Assembly (NCBI GenBank): GCA_031549145.1
Contig: JAVBQI010000100.1
Span: 1 to 17,821 of the forward strand
DNA from: JAVBSX01 sp031549145
GTDB lineage: Bacteria > Planctomycetota > Planctomycetia > Pirellulales > Thermoguttaceae
Reading direction: 5' to 3'
DNA: 17,821 bases
Shown here: piece by piece, positions 7,152 to 13,356 of the stretch
Numbering within the stretch: position 1 is the first letter of the stretch
How the letters are laid out: the number at the start of each line of letters is the position of its first letter
Notes under the pieces: model-generated
Told to the model about the DNA's origin: nothing
What the model saw: only the letters and a program-made list of their open reading frames with translations
Databases searched by the model: none
Position numbers and translations under genes: made by a program

Positions 7152-7266
7152 AATTAAGAATTAAGAATTATGAATTAACAATGAAGAAAGGGGATTGCTG
7201 CAATCTCGTTATAGGATCGGCCCATTCCCAGCATTCTTAATCATTAATTTTTAATTCTTAATTTTT
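7152..7266. repeat. inverted heptanucleotide arrays in the rpsP-trmD gap
   Basis: The plus strand at 7152-7186 reads five 7-base units: AATTAAG, AATTAAG, AATTATG, AATTAAC, AATGAAG. The minus strand at 7263-7236 reads AATTAAG, AATTAAA, AATTAAT, GATTAAG. The arrays face each other across about 50 bases and fill nearly the whole gap between rpsP and trmD, where rimM often lies. They start two bases from the trmD ATG, so no normal Shine-Dalgarno is left for that gene. Confidence 0.75.
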
Positions 7267-7272
7267 AAATCC

Positions 7273-7719
7273 TTATTCCGTGGCCTCGGGAGCCGGTTCC
7301 GCGACCGGGGCGGGGTCAGCAGCCGGAGCGACTGCCGCCGGTTCGGCTTCGACCTTTTCCGGCTTTTGTTTTTTCGGACGCGGGGTCGAAGTCGGAATCT
7401 CGCTGACCGTGAGGCGCCGGCGTTTTTGCGACAACCGCTCCAGAGCCGCCTTCTGCAACTCCAAATGCGTTCCGTTCAAGCCGTACTTTTTGATCAGCAC
7501 GGAAGCGTTCTCCGAGGGAGAAGCCCCGACGCCGAGCCAATACGCGATCCGCTCACCGTTGAGAATCGCTCTCGCATCGGTTTCGGGAACCAACGGATCG
7601 TAAATTCCGAGTTCTTCCAAAACCCGACCGTCGCGCGGCGCCCGACCGTCCATTACACATAAGCGGAAAAACGGACGATGTTTCCGACCCATCATTTTCA
7701 ATCGAATTCGTACTGCCAC
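7273..7719 (-). CDS. rpsP: 30S ribosomal protein S16 with acidic Ala/Pro-rich tail
   Basis: The first 85 or so residues are a normal S16: it starts AVRIRLKMMGRKHRPFFRL and continues with RDGRVLEELGIYDP and a NGERIAYWLGVGASPSE segment. S16 binds 16S rRNA during early assembly of the small subunit. The protein is 148 residues, against about 80-90 for typical S16. The extra 60 residues are low complexity: a lysine/proline-rich linker (114-122) and then a tail of alanine, proline and glutamate from about residue 123. Such tails occur on ribosomal proteins of several planctomycetes, as I recall. It lies 46 bases after ffh, and its start has no obvious Shine-Dalgarno. Confidence 0.95.
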   Translation of the reverse strand: MAVRIRLKMMGRKHRPFFRLCVMDGRAPRDGRVLEELGIYDPLVPETDARAILNGERIAYWLGVGASPSENASVLIKKYGLNGTHLELQKAALERLSQKRRRLTVSEIPTSTPRPKKQKPEKVEAEPAAVAPAADPAPVAEPAPEATE

Positions 7720-7743
7720 TTTTTTTACACCTCAGCATTAAAA

Positions 7744-7757
7744 AATTAAGAATTAAT
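7744..7757. repeat. short heptanucleotide array in the ffh-rpsP gap
   Basis: Two units, AATTAAG and AATTAAT, are followed by AT-rich sequence up to the ffh stop at 7766. This is the smallest occurrence of the repeat that fills the next two gaps. With only two units it could be chance, but its position in the same cluster suggests the same family. Confidence 0.45.
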
Positions 7758-7765
7758 TAGAAAAT

Positions 7766-9244
7766 TTATTTTCTCTTCTCTCTTTCGCGTTTCCGCTTTT
7801 CCTTTTCGCGATCTTTTTTTGCGGCCGCCTTTTCTTTCGCCGTCAACCGCTTGCCGGTCCCGACCTTCTGCGTTTGCATCGTCCCGTAGGGATTTTGTTG
7901 CACATTTTGGGTCAACCCTTGCATCGCTTTCATTCGATCGCGAGTGCTCATCGACGACATCGATTTCATCATCTCGGCCATCGGCAAAAAGGTTTTCACC
8001 AATTCGCTGATCTGGTGCGGTTCGACCCCCGCTCCCGCCGCGATCCGCCGTCGACGGCTTTGATCGATCGCCTTCGGATTCCGCCGCTCTTCCAAGGTCA
8101 TCGAATCGATGATCCCGCCGAACTTACGCATCTGGTCGTCGGCATCGACGTCCATTTCCCCCATCATTTTGCCGATTCCCCCCATCCCGGGAATGAAACT
8201 CAGCAATTTGCTGACGGAGCCGAGCCGTTTCAATTGGCTCATCTGCTTGCGAAAATCGTCGAGGGTAAACTCCCCCTTTTCCAACCGAGCCTGCGTTTTG
8301 GCCAGTTCTTCCTGGTCGAATTTCTGCTGGGCCTGCTCGATAAAGCTGAGCATGTCCCCCATTCCGAGGATTCGCCCCGCCATTCGATCGGGATGAAACT
8401 CTTCCAACGCGTCGAGCGTCTCGCCCGTGCCGATAAACTTGATCGGCACCCCGGTCACGTTTTTGACGGACAAGGCCGCTCCGCCGCGGGCATCGCCGTC
8501 GAGCTTCGTCAAAATCACGCCGTCGAGTTCGAGCGCCTCGTTAAACGCTTTCGCGCTGTTGACCGCGTCCTGCCCGGTCATCGAATCGACGACGAAATAA
8601 ACTTGGTCCGGTTCCAGCCGTTTTTCGATCCGCGTCAGCTGGTCCATCAATTCCTGATCGACGTGCAACCGGCCGGCCGTATCGAGGATCAGGACCTCGA
8701 TTCCCTGCTGTTTTGCGATTTGGGCCGCGTTTTGGCAAACGGCAACCGGATCTTTGCTCGCTTTGTCCGTATAAACGGCGATCCCGAGCGATTGCCCGAG
8801 CACTTCCAACTGGTCGATCGCCGCCGGCCGCTGCAAGTCGGCCGCGACCAGCATCGGCTTGACCCCGCGGTTGAGCAGCATTTTGCCCAGTTTGCCGCAG
8901 GTTGTCGTTTTTCCCGATCCCTGCAAACCGCAAAGCATCAAAATCGTAATCGGTCGCTTCAGGTGCAGCGAGTGATCGACGGGCCCCATCAAGCCGACCA
9001 GCTCTTCGTAGACGATCTTAACGAGCTGTTCCGTCGGATCGAGCCGCTTCATCACCGACTCGCCGAGGGCTTTCTCGCCCACCCTCTCCATGAAATTCTT
9101 GACCACGGAGAAGCTGACGTCGGCTTCAAGAAGCGATTGCCGCACGAGCTCAAGCCCCTCGCGCATATTCGATTCCGTCAATTTTCCCCGACCCCGGAGG
9201 GTCCGAATTGCGGAATTTAATCCTTCTTGAAGTGATTCAAACAT
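7766..9244 (-). CDS. ffh: signal recognition particle GTPase Ffh
   Basis: Ffh binds SRP RNA and signal sequences of nascent membrane proteins and delivers ribosomes to FtsY at the membrane. I start it at 9244 (492 residues), because the protein then begins MFESLQEGL as the family usually does; an ATG eight codons upstream is less likely. The N domain covers about 1-90. The GTPase domain shows GLQGSGKTT (106-114), DTAGR (188-192) and TKLDGDARGG (246-255). The methionine-rich M domain (about 310-450) contains the SKLLSFIPGMGG motif. A lysine/arginine-rich tail ends the protein. It is the first gene of the ffh-rpsP-trmD-rplS cluster, with a promoter candidate at 9301-9330. No SRP RNA gene was recognised nearby. 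Confidence 0.96.
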   Translation of the reverse strand: MFESLQEGLNSAIRTLRGRGKLTESNMREGLELVRQSLLEADVSFSVVKNFMERVGEKALGESVMKRLDPTEQLVKIVYEELVGLMGPVDHSLHLKRPITILMLCGLQGSGKTTTCGKLGKMLLNRGVKPMLVAADLQRPAAIDQLEVLGQSLGIAVYTDKASKDPVAVCQNAAQIAKQQGIEVLILDTAGRLHVDQELMDQLTRIEKRLEPDQVYFVVDSMTGQDAVNSAKAFNEALELDGVILTKLDGDARGGAALSVKNVTGVPIKFIGTGETLDALEEFHPDRMAGRILGMGDMLSFIEQAQQKFDQEELAKTQARLEKGEFTLDDFRKQMSQLKRLGSVSKLLSFIPGMGGIGKMMGEMDVDADDQMRKFGGIIDSMTLEERRNPKAIDQSRRRRIAAGAGVEPHQISELVKTFLPMAEMMKSMSSMSTRDRMKAMQGLTQNVQQNPYGTMQTQKVGTGKRLTAKEKAAAKKDREKEKRKREREKRK

Positions 9245-9300
9245 AATGAAACAGACCAGGATACACAAAAAGGCCGGAAAACCAACGGGAGGGAATCGAT

Positions 9301-9330
9301 ATCATACCAAATCGGACCCGGTTTTGGCAA
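9301..9330 (-). promoter_or_regulatory. sigma-70-type promoter for ffh cluster
   Basis: On the minus strand TTGCCA (9330-9325) and TATGAT (9306-9301) are separated by 18 bases. Transcription would start near 9294, about 50 bases before the ffh ATG at 9244. The similarity to consensus is good in both boxes, but no start site has been mapped. Confidence 0.5.
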
Positions 9331-9364
9331 TGAGGGGGGTGTTTTTTCGCTTGAAAAAAAAGGC

Positions 9365-9469
9365 AACCGTAGCCGGTAGGGGCAGTAGGCTTCGCCCTCG
9401 GTCAAGCCGCGGCCTCGTTGGGCCGCTACCGTACTAAAAGACGGGAAATTTAAACCGGCTTGAGTATAA
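9365..9469 (+). repeat. MITE-like repeat, copy 1
   Basis: This 105-bp element begins CCGTAGCCGGTAGGGGC, contains GGCTTCGCCC and GCGGCCTCGTTGGGCC, and ends AAACCGGCTTGAGTATA. The ends are imperfect inverted repeats: AGCCGGT at the left and ACCGGCT at the right, plus TATAC/GTATA in better preserved copies. It lies upstream of the ffh promoter. Three more copies are at 10000-10106, 10976-11106 and, shorter and inverted, 14671-14738. Confidence 0.75.
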
Positions 9470-9999
9470 CTGGCTTCGAGAGGAAACCCGGGGATGTCGC
9501 GCAAATCAACATTTTCCGAAAAAAGAAAAAAATCAGGTTTTTTTTTCCATTTTTCGACGAGCCTCGGCATAATACGAAACGTAGAAATACCACTCAAGGC
9601 AACACGCTTCACTTTTCGATATGACTCACAAACAACAGCCCAAAGCGTCGGCGCCGGGTTGACTCCGCGTATCCATATCGGATAAACGGGCGATTCCGGC
9701 TGCCGCCCGACTCGAAACATTATTCTGAAGAACATTTTACGGCACTCACGTTTGTCGATTTTCGCATTTGAAAGCAAGCATCGTCTCTGAATGACATTTC
9801 GCCACAGAACAGATCGGCTGTGCAGCATTCGTTGTCGCTGTCTCGAACTGTAATTTTGAAACGCCGGGGATCGTCTTTCTTGTAATAAAACTGTTTTTGG
9901 CGACGAAATCAAAGTTTTTGATGTTTTTTGTCTTTTTTAGGTTGCCCGCGACATTTTTTTGCTTAGAATATGAAAGTTGAATTGATGTTTGAGTGTGAT
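9470..9999. other. 530-base stretch without a convincing gene
   Basis: Between repeat copies 1 and 2 I see no recognisable gene, tRNA or SRP RNA. A 231-codon minus-strand frame crosses it (9217-9912), but it also runs through repeat copy 1 and into the ffh start, has no recognisable motif, and its composition is not protein-like. The stretch is T- and A-rich around 9525-9555 and 9895-9965. It may hold remains of a decayed gene or regulatory sequence for ffh. Confidence 0.4.
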
Positions 10000-10106
10000 T
10001 ATACCGTAGCCGGTATGGGCAGTAGGCTTCGCCCTCTGTCAAACTGCGGCCTCGTTGGGCCGTTGCCGTGCTGAAGACGGGAATTTTAAACCGGCTTGTG
10101 TATATC
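10000..10106 (+). repeat. MITE-like repeat, copy 2
   Basis: The element starts TATACCGTAGCCGGTATGGG and ends AAACCGGCTTGTGTATATC. It is about 85-90% identical by eye to copy 1 and in the same orientation. The terminal inverted repeat is clear: TATAC-NNN-AGCCGGT against ACCGGCT-NNN-GTATA. It lies about 70 bases before the start of the zinc-ribbon gene and may contribute to its 5' leader. Confidence 0.78.
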
Positions 10107-10178
10107 GTCGTCTTTGACCAAGCTTGTCCGAAGACACAACGTCTTGCGGCTTTTAATAATCCTTTGACGGAGTTAGGA

Positions 10179-10412
10179 ATGACTCTTACCTATTATTTGC
10201 AATCTTGTCCGACATGCGGAAGGCGTTTGCAGATTCGAATCGAGTACATGGGACGTCGGGTCATCTGTTATCATTGTAGCGCCTCCTTTGTTGCCCAGGA
10301 ACCTGATTCTGAGCCGACTGAAACATTGGCGGAAGAAGGATCGCTCTCCAAAAAACTCGAAAACAGCCCCCTTCGAGATCGAAAACATAAGTTCGAGACT
10401 TCATTTTCATAG
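10179..10412 (+). CDS. small zinc-ribbon protein, function unknown
   Basis: The 77-residue protein has a four-cysteine zinc ribbon: Cys10 and Cys13 in SCPTCGRRL, Cys30 and Cys33 in VICYHCSASF. The spacing CxxC-N16-CxxC, with basic and hydrophobic residues between, is like the ribbons found at the N-terminus of many planctomycete proteins. After residue 40 the chain becomes acidic and then basic and looks disordered. The frame is open upstream to 10068 through part of repeat copy 2. I place the start at 10179 because GGAG at 10169-10172 is six bases before this ATG and the ribbon follows at once. A strong terminator follows 28 bases after the stop. It could bind nucleic acid or a protein partner; no function can be assigned. 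Confidence 0.65.
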   Translation: MTLTYYLQSCPTCGRRLQIRIEYMGRRVICYHCSASFVAQEPDSEPTETLAEEGSLSKKLENSPLRDRKHKFETSFS

Positions 10413-10440
10413 TTGCCGGATAAGCTTGAACTGCAAAATC

Positions 10441-10489
10441 AATAAAAAAGAGCGAGCCCGAAAAGGTTTCGAGCTCGCTCTTTTTTATT
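10441..10489. terminator. bidirectional intrinsic terminator
   Basis: A 23-base stem with one mismatch (10441-10463 with 10467-10489) closes on a 3-base loop. The GC-rich centre GAGCGAGC is flanked by AATAAAAAA on one side and TTTTTTATT on the other, so both strands present a stem plus a T-run. It ends the plus-strand zinc-ribbon gene and, from the other side, the minus-strand rpmB transcript. Confidence 0.88.
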
Positions 10490-10528
10490 GAAATGATCCG
10501 GCACTCACAAAGCGAATTGTCTGTTTTG

Positions 10529-10549
10529 AGCGGCGCAGACGCCGATGCT
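10529..10549. repeat. 21-base repeat downstream of rpmB
   Basis: This 21-base sequence contains CGGCG-CAGA-CGCCG, a tiny hairpin, and matches 15003-15023 at 20 of 21 positions. Both copies lie at or just beyond the 3' end of a minus-strand gene (rpmB and ubiD). Confidence 0.45.
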
Positions 10550-10592
10550 TAGTTTGTCGACATAGGTTGGCCGACCGAGCGTCTCCAAGCCT

Positions 10593-10895
10593 CTATTTTT
10601 TCCCTCTTTTGGAACGACCGGCCGGCTGTTCGGTGCCGGGGACCATCTTGAACGGCTCGATCTTAACCTGTTTTCTGACCGTTCCGCAGCGAATGCACTG
10701 GGCACAAATTCTCACGGTTTTGTTCGTCCCGTTGGCGGTCGTAATCTTTACCGATTGAAGATTCGGCAAAAAAGTCCGGCGGGAGATGCCGGTTACTTTC
10801 GTTCCGACGCCGCCCAAGTACTTCGCTTTTCCGCGTGTGGTGATATGGTTTCCGACTTTTCGACCTTTGCCGCAAATTTCACAAACTCTGGACAT
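10593..10895 (-). CDS. rpmB: 50S ribosomal protein L28, zinc-binding type
   Basis: The 100-residue protein has the L28 signature SRVCEICGKG followed by GNHITTRGKAK and a RTFLPNLQSV segment. Four cysteines, Cys5/Cys8 and Cys64/Cys67, form the zinc-binding C+ version of the protein; an additional Cys70 is present. Its C-terminus has a basic tail of about 25 residues. A Shine-Dalgarno GGGGAG lies eight bases before the ATG. It is monocistronic, bounded downstream by the bidirectional terminator at 10441-10489. It belongs to the large ribosomal subunit. The C+ form does not by itself show whether a zinc-independent paralogue exists elsewhere. Confidence 0.95.
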   Translation of the reverse strand: MSRVCEICGKGRKVGNHITTRGKAKYLGGVGTKVTGISRRTFLPNLQSVKITTANGTNKTVRICAQCIRCGTVRKQVKIEPFKMVPGTEQPAGRSKRGKK

Positions 10896-10975
10896 TGAAG
10901 GGGCTCCCCAATAATGATTTAAATATTTCTTAGAAGAATTTCAGCAATGAGTACGGGCTGTGAAATCTCGTTGTC

Positions 10976-11106
10976 GATATACCGTAGCCGGTAGGGGCGG
11001 GGACCTGCCGTCCAGGCAAAATGGGCTTCGCCCCCCCTGTCAAACCGCAGCCTCGTCGGGCCGCTGCCGTACTGAAGACAGAATTTCAAGCCGACTTGAG
11101 TATATC
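10976..11106 (+). repeat. MITE-like repeat, copy 3 (long form)
   Basis: The element starts GATATACCGTAGCCGGTAGG and ends GACTTGAGTATATC, so the outermost seven bases GATATAC/GTATATC are a perfect inverted repeat. It has about 26 extra bases in the left half (including GGGACCTGCCGTCCAGGC) that copies 1 and 2 lack but the short copy at 14671 shares. It fills the gap of about 340 bases between the rpmB start and the apbE end. The rest of that gap (11107-11235) shows nothing else. Confidence 0.78.
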
Positions 11107-11235
11107 CAACCTTCGTCAAAACGAAAAAGTATAGACGAATTTTCGGCATCGGCAAGGGGTTGCGGGATTCGCGGGGCCGATTTTTTTTCGGGAATACGCC
11201 CTCTCAGGATCGACGAACAAGTGTCGCCGCGAGCC

Positions 11236-12486
11236 TCAATCGACATCTTTTTCGGGCGACCAGGAATCGATTTGCGTTCGGAAGGCTTCGGAAAGGATTT
11301 CCCGAATTTGGATTTTCGGCTTTCCCTTTCCCGAATCCTCCCGGTTTTCGCTGCGTACCAAAAACAGAACGGCGATTTTTTGGCGGTCGGCCAGCTTCAA
11401 GCCCTCTTCGATTCCGAGCACGAAAAGTCCGGTCGCGAGAGCATCGGCCCGGGCGCAGCTCGAATCGATCACCGACAGCGAGCCGAGCCGTTCCTTGCTT
11501 TGAATCGTTTGAATTTCCGTTCCCTCGGCAGGTCGACCGGTTCGGGGATCGATGATATGGGAAAAACGTACCCCTTTTTCGAGAATGAAATTGCGATAAT
11601 CGCCGCTGGTTGCCATACTTTTCGAACCGAGATACACCAGTCGCTGAATGTCCGGCTCGCCCAGCCAATCGGGCTTCGGAATCTCGATCCCGATCAACCA
11701 TTGTTTCCCGGGCGATTTTTCCCCTTTGGCCCTTGTTTCCCCACCGACTTCGATCAAATAGTTTTCCGCTTGACGGCTTTCCAGTTTTCGGGCGACTTGA
11801 TCGACGGCGAAGCCTTTGGCAATCGCGGAAAGGTCGATTTCAAGGCTCCCGATATCCTTTTTCAAGGCCGGAGGGTCGGTTCGGACCTCCAGGTGTCGAA
11901 ATCCGACGGAGGCCTTGATCCGGTCCAATTCCTCCTGGGCCGGAACCTCGAAGCGATCCCCCGTGGGATCGTCCGGGCCGAATCCCCAGCGGTTGACAAG
12001 CGGCCCAACGGTAATATCGAACGCCCCGTCGGTCAGCTCCGAGACTTCTTGGGCCAGTCGGACGACCTGGGCGGTTTCCGGAGAAACTTCGAACCAATCG
12101 GTCGATTCCGAAGCGTTGAATCGGGAAACTTCGGAGTCGGACCGGTAGGTCGACATGAGCCGGTTGATCTTTTCCAATTCCGCTTGGACCGTCTGTTGCA
12201 GTTCCGTTTTTTGCTCTTCTTTGGAGTCCGTAGTCGATTCCCAACCGCGGACTTTGACGCAATACGGAATCGGCCCCATCGTCGTACCGTTGCAGACCAG
12301 GATCGCATCCGAAGGGGCGTCGCCGACCGCATCCTTCAAACTCGCCCCGGGGCGGGAAACGGTAATCTTTTCTCCCGGCGGTTGCATCGCCCACCAAATC
12401 AAGCCGATGCTGAACACCACGATAACAAGATAACGGATCGTACCGAAAATTGAAAATTTTTTGGGCGTTTCTGATTCGGAAGACAT
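11236..12486 (-). CDS. apbE: FAD:protein FMN transferase (ApbE)
   Basis: ApbE attaches FMN to threonine of membrane redox proteins such as Nqr/Rnf subunits, acting on the outer face of the membrane. The 416-residue protein has an N-terminal membrane anchor (about residues 14-35) rather than a lipobox. The catalytic domain shows MSTYRSDSEVSRFN (111-124), GAFDITVGPLVNRWGFG (154-170), DLSAIAKGFAVDQVA (218-232), IEVGGE (245-250), TSGDYRN (293-299), HIIDPRTGRP (310-319) and the metal-binding ADALATG (Asp348, Thr352). A longer frame is open to 12699, but the ATG at 12486 fits the family start and the upstream part would cross a long hairpin. No clear Shine-Dalgarno. It is divergent from rho and not in an operon here; its flavoprotein targets lie elsewhere. 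Confidence 0.94.
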   Translation of the reverse strand: MSSESETPKKFSIFGTIRYLVIVVFSIGLIWWAMQPPGEKITVSRPGASLKDAVGDAPSDAILVCNGTTMGPIPYCVKVRGWESTTDSKEEQKTELQQTVQAELEKINRLMSTYRSDSEVSRFNASESTDWFEVSPETAQVVRLAQEVSELTDGAFDITVGPLVNRWGFGPDDPTGDRFEVPAQEELDRIKASVGFRHLEVRTDPPALKKDIGSLEIDLSAIAKGFAVDQVARKLESRQAENYLIEVGGETRAKGEKSPGKQWLIGIEIPKPDWLGEPDIQRLVYLGSKSMATSGDYRNFILEKGVRFSHIIDPRTGRPAEGTEIQTIQSKERLGSLSVIDSSCARADALATGLFVLGIEEGLKLADRQKIAVLFLVRSENREDSGKGKPKIQIREILSEAFRTQIDSWSPEKDVD

Positions 12487-12647
12487 GTCTTGAAAACCTG
12501 AAAATTTGGAAAAACAACGACCGGACGCAATGCAAAACGCGGGAACCGATTGTACGCCAAAAGGCGGGAAAATCAACCCGAGAGAAAAATTGACATCAAG
12601 GGATGCGAGGTTCAATGCTTTGCGCAAAGACGCGGCGGTCGTGTGCC

Positions 12648-12734
12648 AAAGCCGGAAAGGGCAGCGCATTGACGGTGTGTCGGGATTGAACGCCGACACA
12701 CGTTGATACGCCGAGTATGGCCCTTTCCGGCTTT
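12648..12734. repeat. long nested hairpin between apbE and rho
   Basis: Outer arms AAAGCCGGAAAGGGC (12648-12662) and GCCCTTTCCGGCTTT (12720-12734) match perfectly over 15 bases. Inner arms GTGTGTCGG (12675-12683) and CCGACACAC (12693-12701) match perfectly around a 9-base loop. The bases between, GCGCATTGACG and CGTTGATACGC, pair partly, so nearly the whole 87 bases fold. It is about 30 bases upstream of the rho promoter and 160 bases upstream of apbE. It may be a dispersed palindrome, a 3' end of a transcript, or a small structured RNA. Confidence 0.65.
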
Positions 12735-12762
12735 GATTTCGAAATAATTTTAAAATTCCGTA

Positions 12763-12790
12763 TTGACATCGACCCTGTTTTGGATAATAT
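12763..12790 (+). promoter_or_regulatory. sigma-70-type promoter for rho
   Basis: TTGACA (12763-12768) matches the -35 consensus exactly, and TAATAT (12785-12790) follows after 16 bases. The start of transcription would be near 12797. The only plus-strand gene downstream is rho at 13357, so this promoter would give rho a leader of about 560 bases. Confidence 0.65.
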
Positions 12791-12796
12791 TACCGA

Positions 12797-13356
12797 TAGT
12801 AATAAAAAGGTTGCTTTTTTCTGAGACTTTTTTCTTGGGTGAAACGGTTCTTTCGGCTTTGTCTTTTGCCGTATTGGAGGGCCGTCTCTATTTGGGAACG
12901 AATCTTGATTCGAATTCTGGTTTGAAAGACAGGTTTCGTTCTTCGCCCGGCTTTTTTGGTGAAATGCCTTACAAGAAATAAGTTTTCTCTTCTCTCGACT
13001 CCGTAAGATCGGTGAGACCGCGGAATTTTGGTCTTTGCGAGGGGAGTGCGTGTTGTTCGTGAACTGAAGGAGTTTGTTCGGAACATCCGGTATATCACTT
13101 CAGACTGATACGTTCTCGTTTTTTGTCTTTGGTTTCGTACTTTGCAAAAAACCGTTGCCGCCCCCTATCGGCCCGGCAAGGTTTCCTTTTTTGTAACCGT
13201 CGAAACAGTTTCAGCGAATTGTTGCGCAGGCACAGGTTGTGCCGGTTTTGCAATAAGAAACCGTTTCCTGGTGCAAAATAAGAATAATTCGGTCATCCGT
13301 TTCGGTCGTTCCGAAAATCGGACTTTCTTTTCTAAAATCATTTCATAAGGTGTTTC
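12797..13356 (+). promoter_or_regulatory. rho: long untranslated leader of rho
   Basis: Between the promoter and the rho ATG there are about 560 bases with no recognisable protein. The stretch is rich in T, with several short inverted repeats, such as GGCAC-AGGTT-GTGCC near 13230. A 68-codon frame beginning with TTG at 13142 ends with TAA at 13346-13348, overlapping the rho Shine-Dalgarno AAGG (13347-13350). Long leaders are known for rho in other bacteria, where Rho attenuates its own transcript; that this leader does so is inference. Confidence 0.5.

Noticed and set aside
7874..9220. 448-codon plus-strand frame opposite ffh
   Set aside because: Antisense shadow of ffh with histidine/arginine/phenylalanine-rich composition and no family features.
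9217..9912. 231-codon minus-strand frame upstream of ffh
   Set aside because: It overlaps the start of ffh, runs through MITE-like copy 1 (which supplies the GEAYCPYRLR-like stretch also seen in other spurious frames), and has no domain, signal peptide or ribosome binding site that I recognise.
9245..10178. SRP RNA or tRNA gene in the gap before ffh
   Set aside because: I looked for the conserved SRP tetraloop region and for tRNA arms with a T-loop GTTCRA motif and found neither.
12487..12699. N-terminal extension of ApbE by 71 residues
   Set aside because: The upstream ATG lies inside the long hairpin (12648-12734), the encoded stretch has no targeting signal, and the ATG at 12486 gives a normal membrane-anchored ApbE.
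12763..12981. 72-codon plus-strand frame at the rho promoter
   Set aside because: It begins inside the -35 box of the best promoter in the region, so its start could not be on the transcript made from it.
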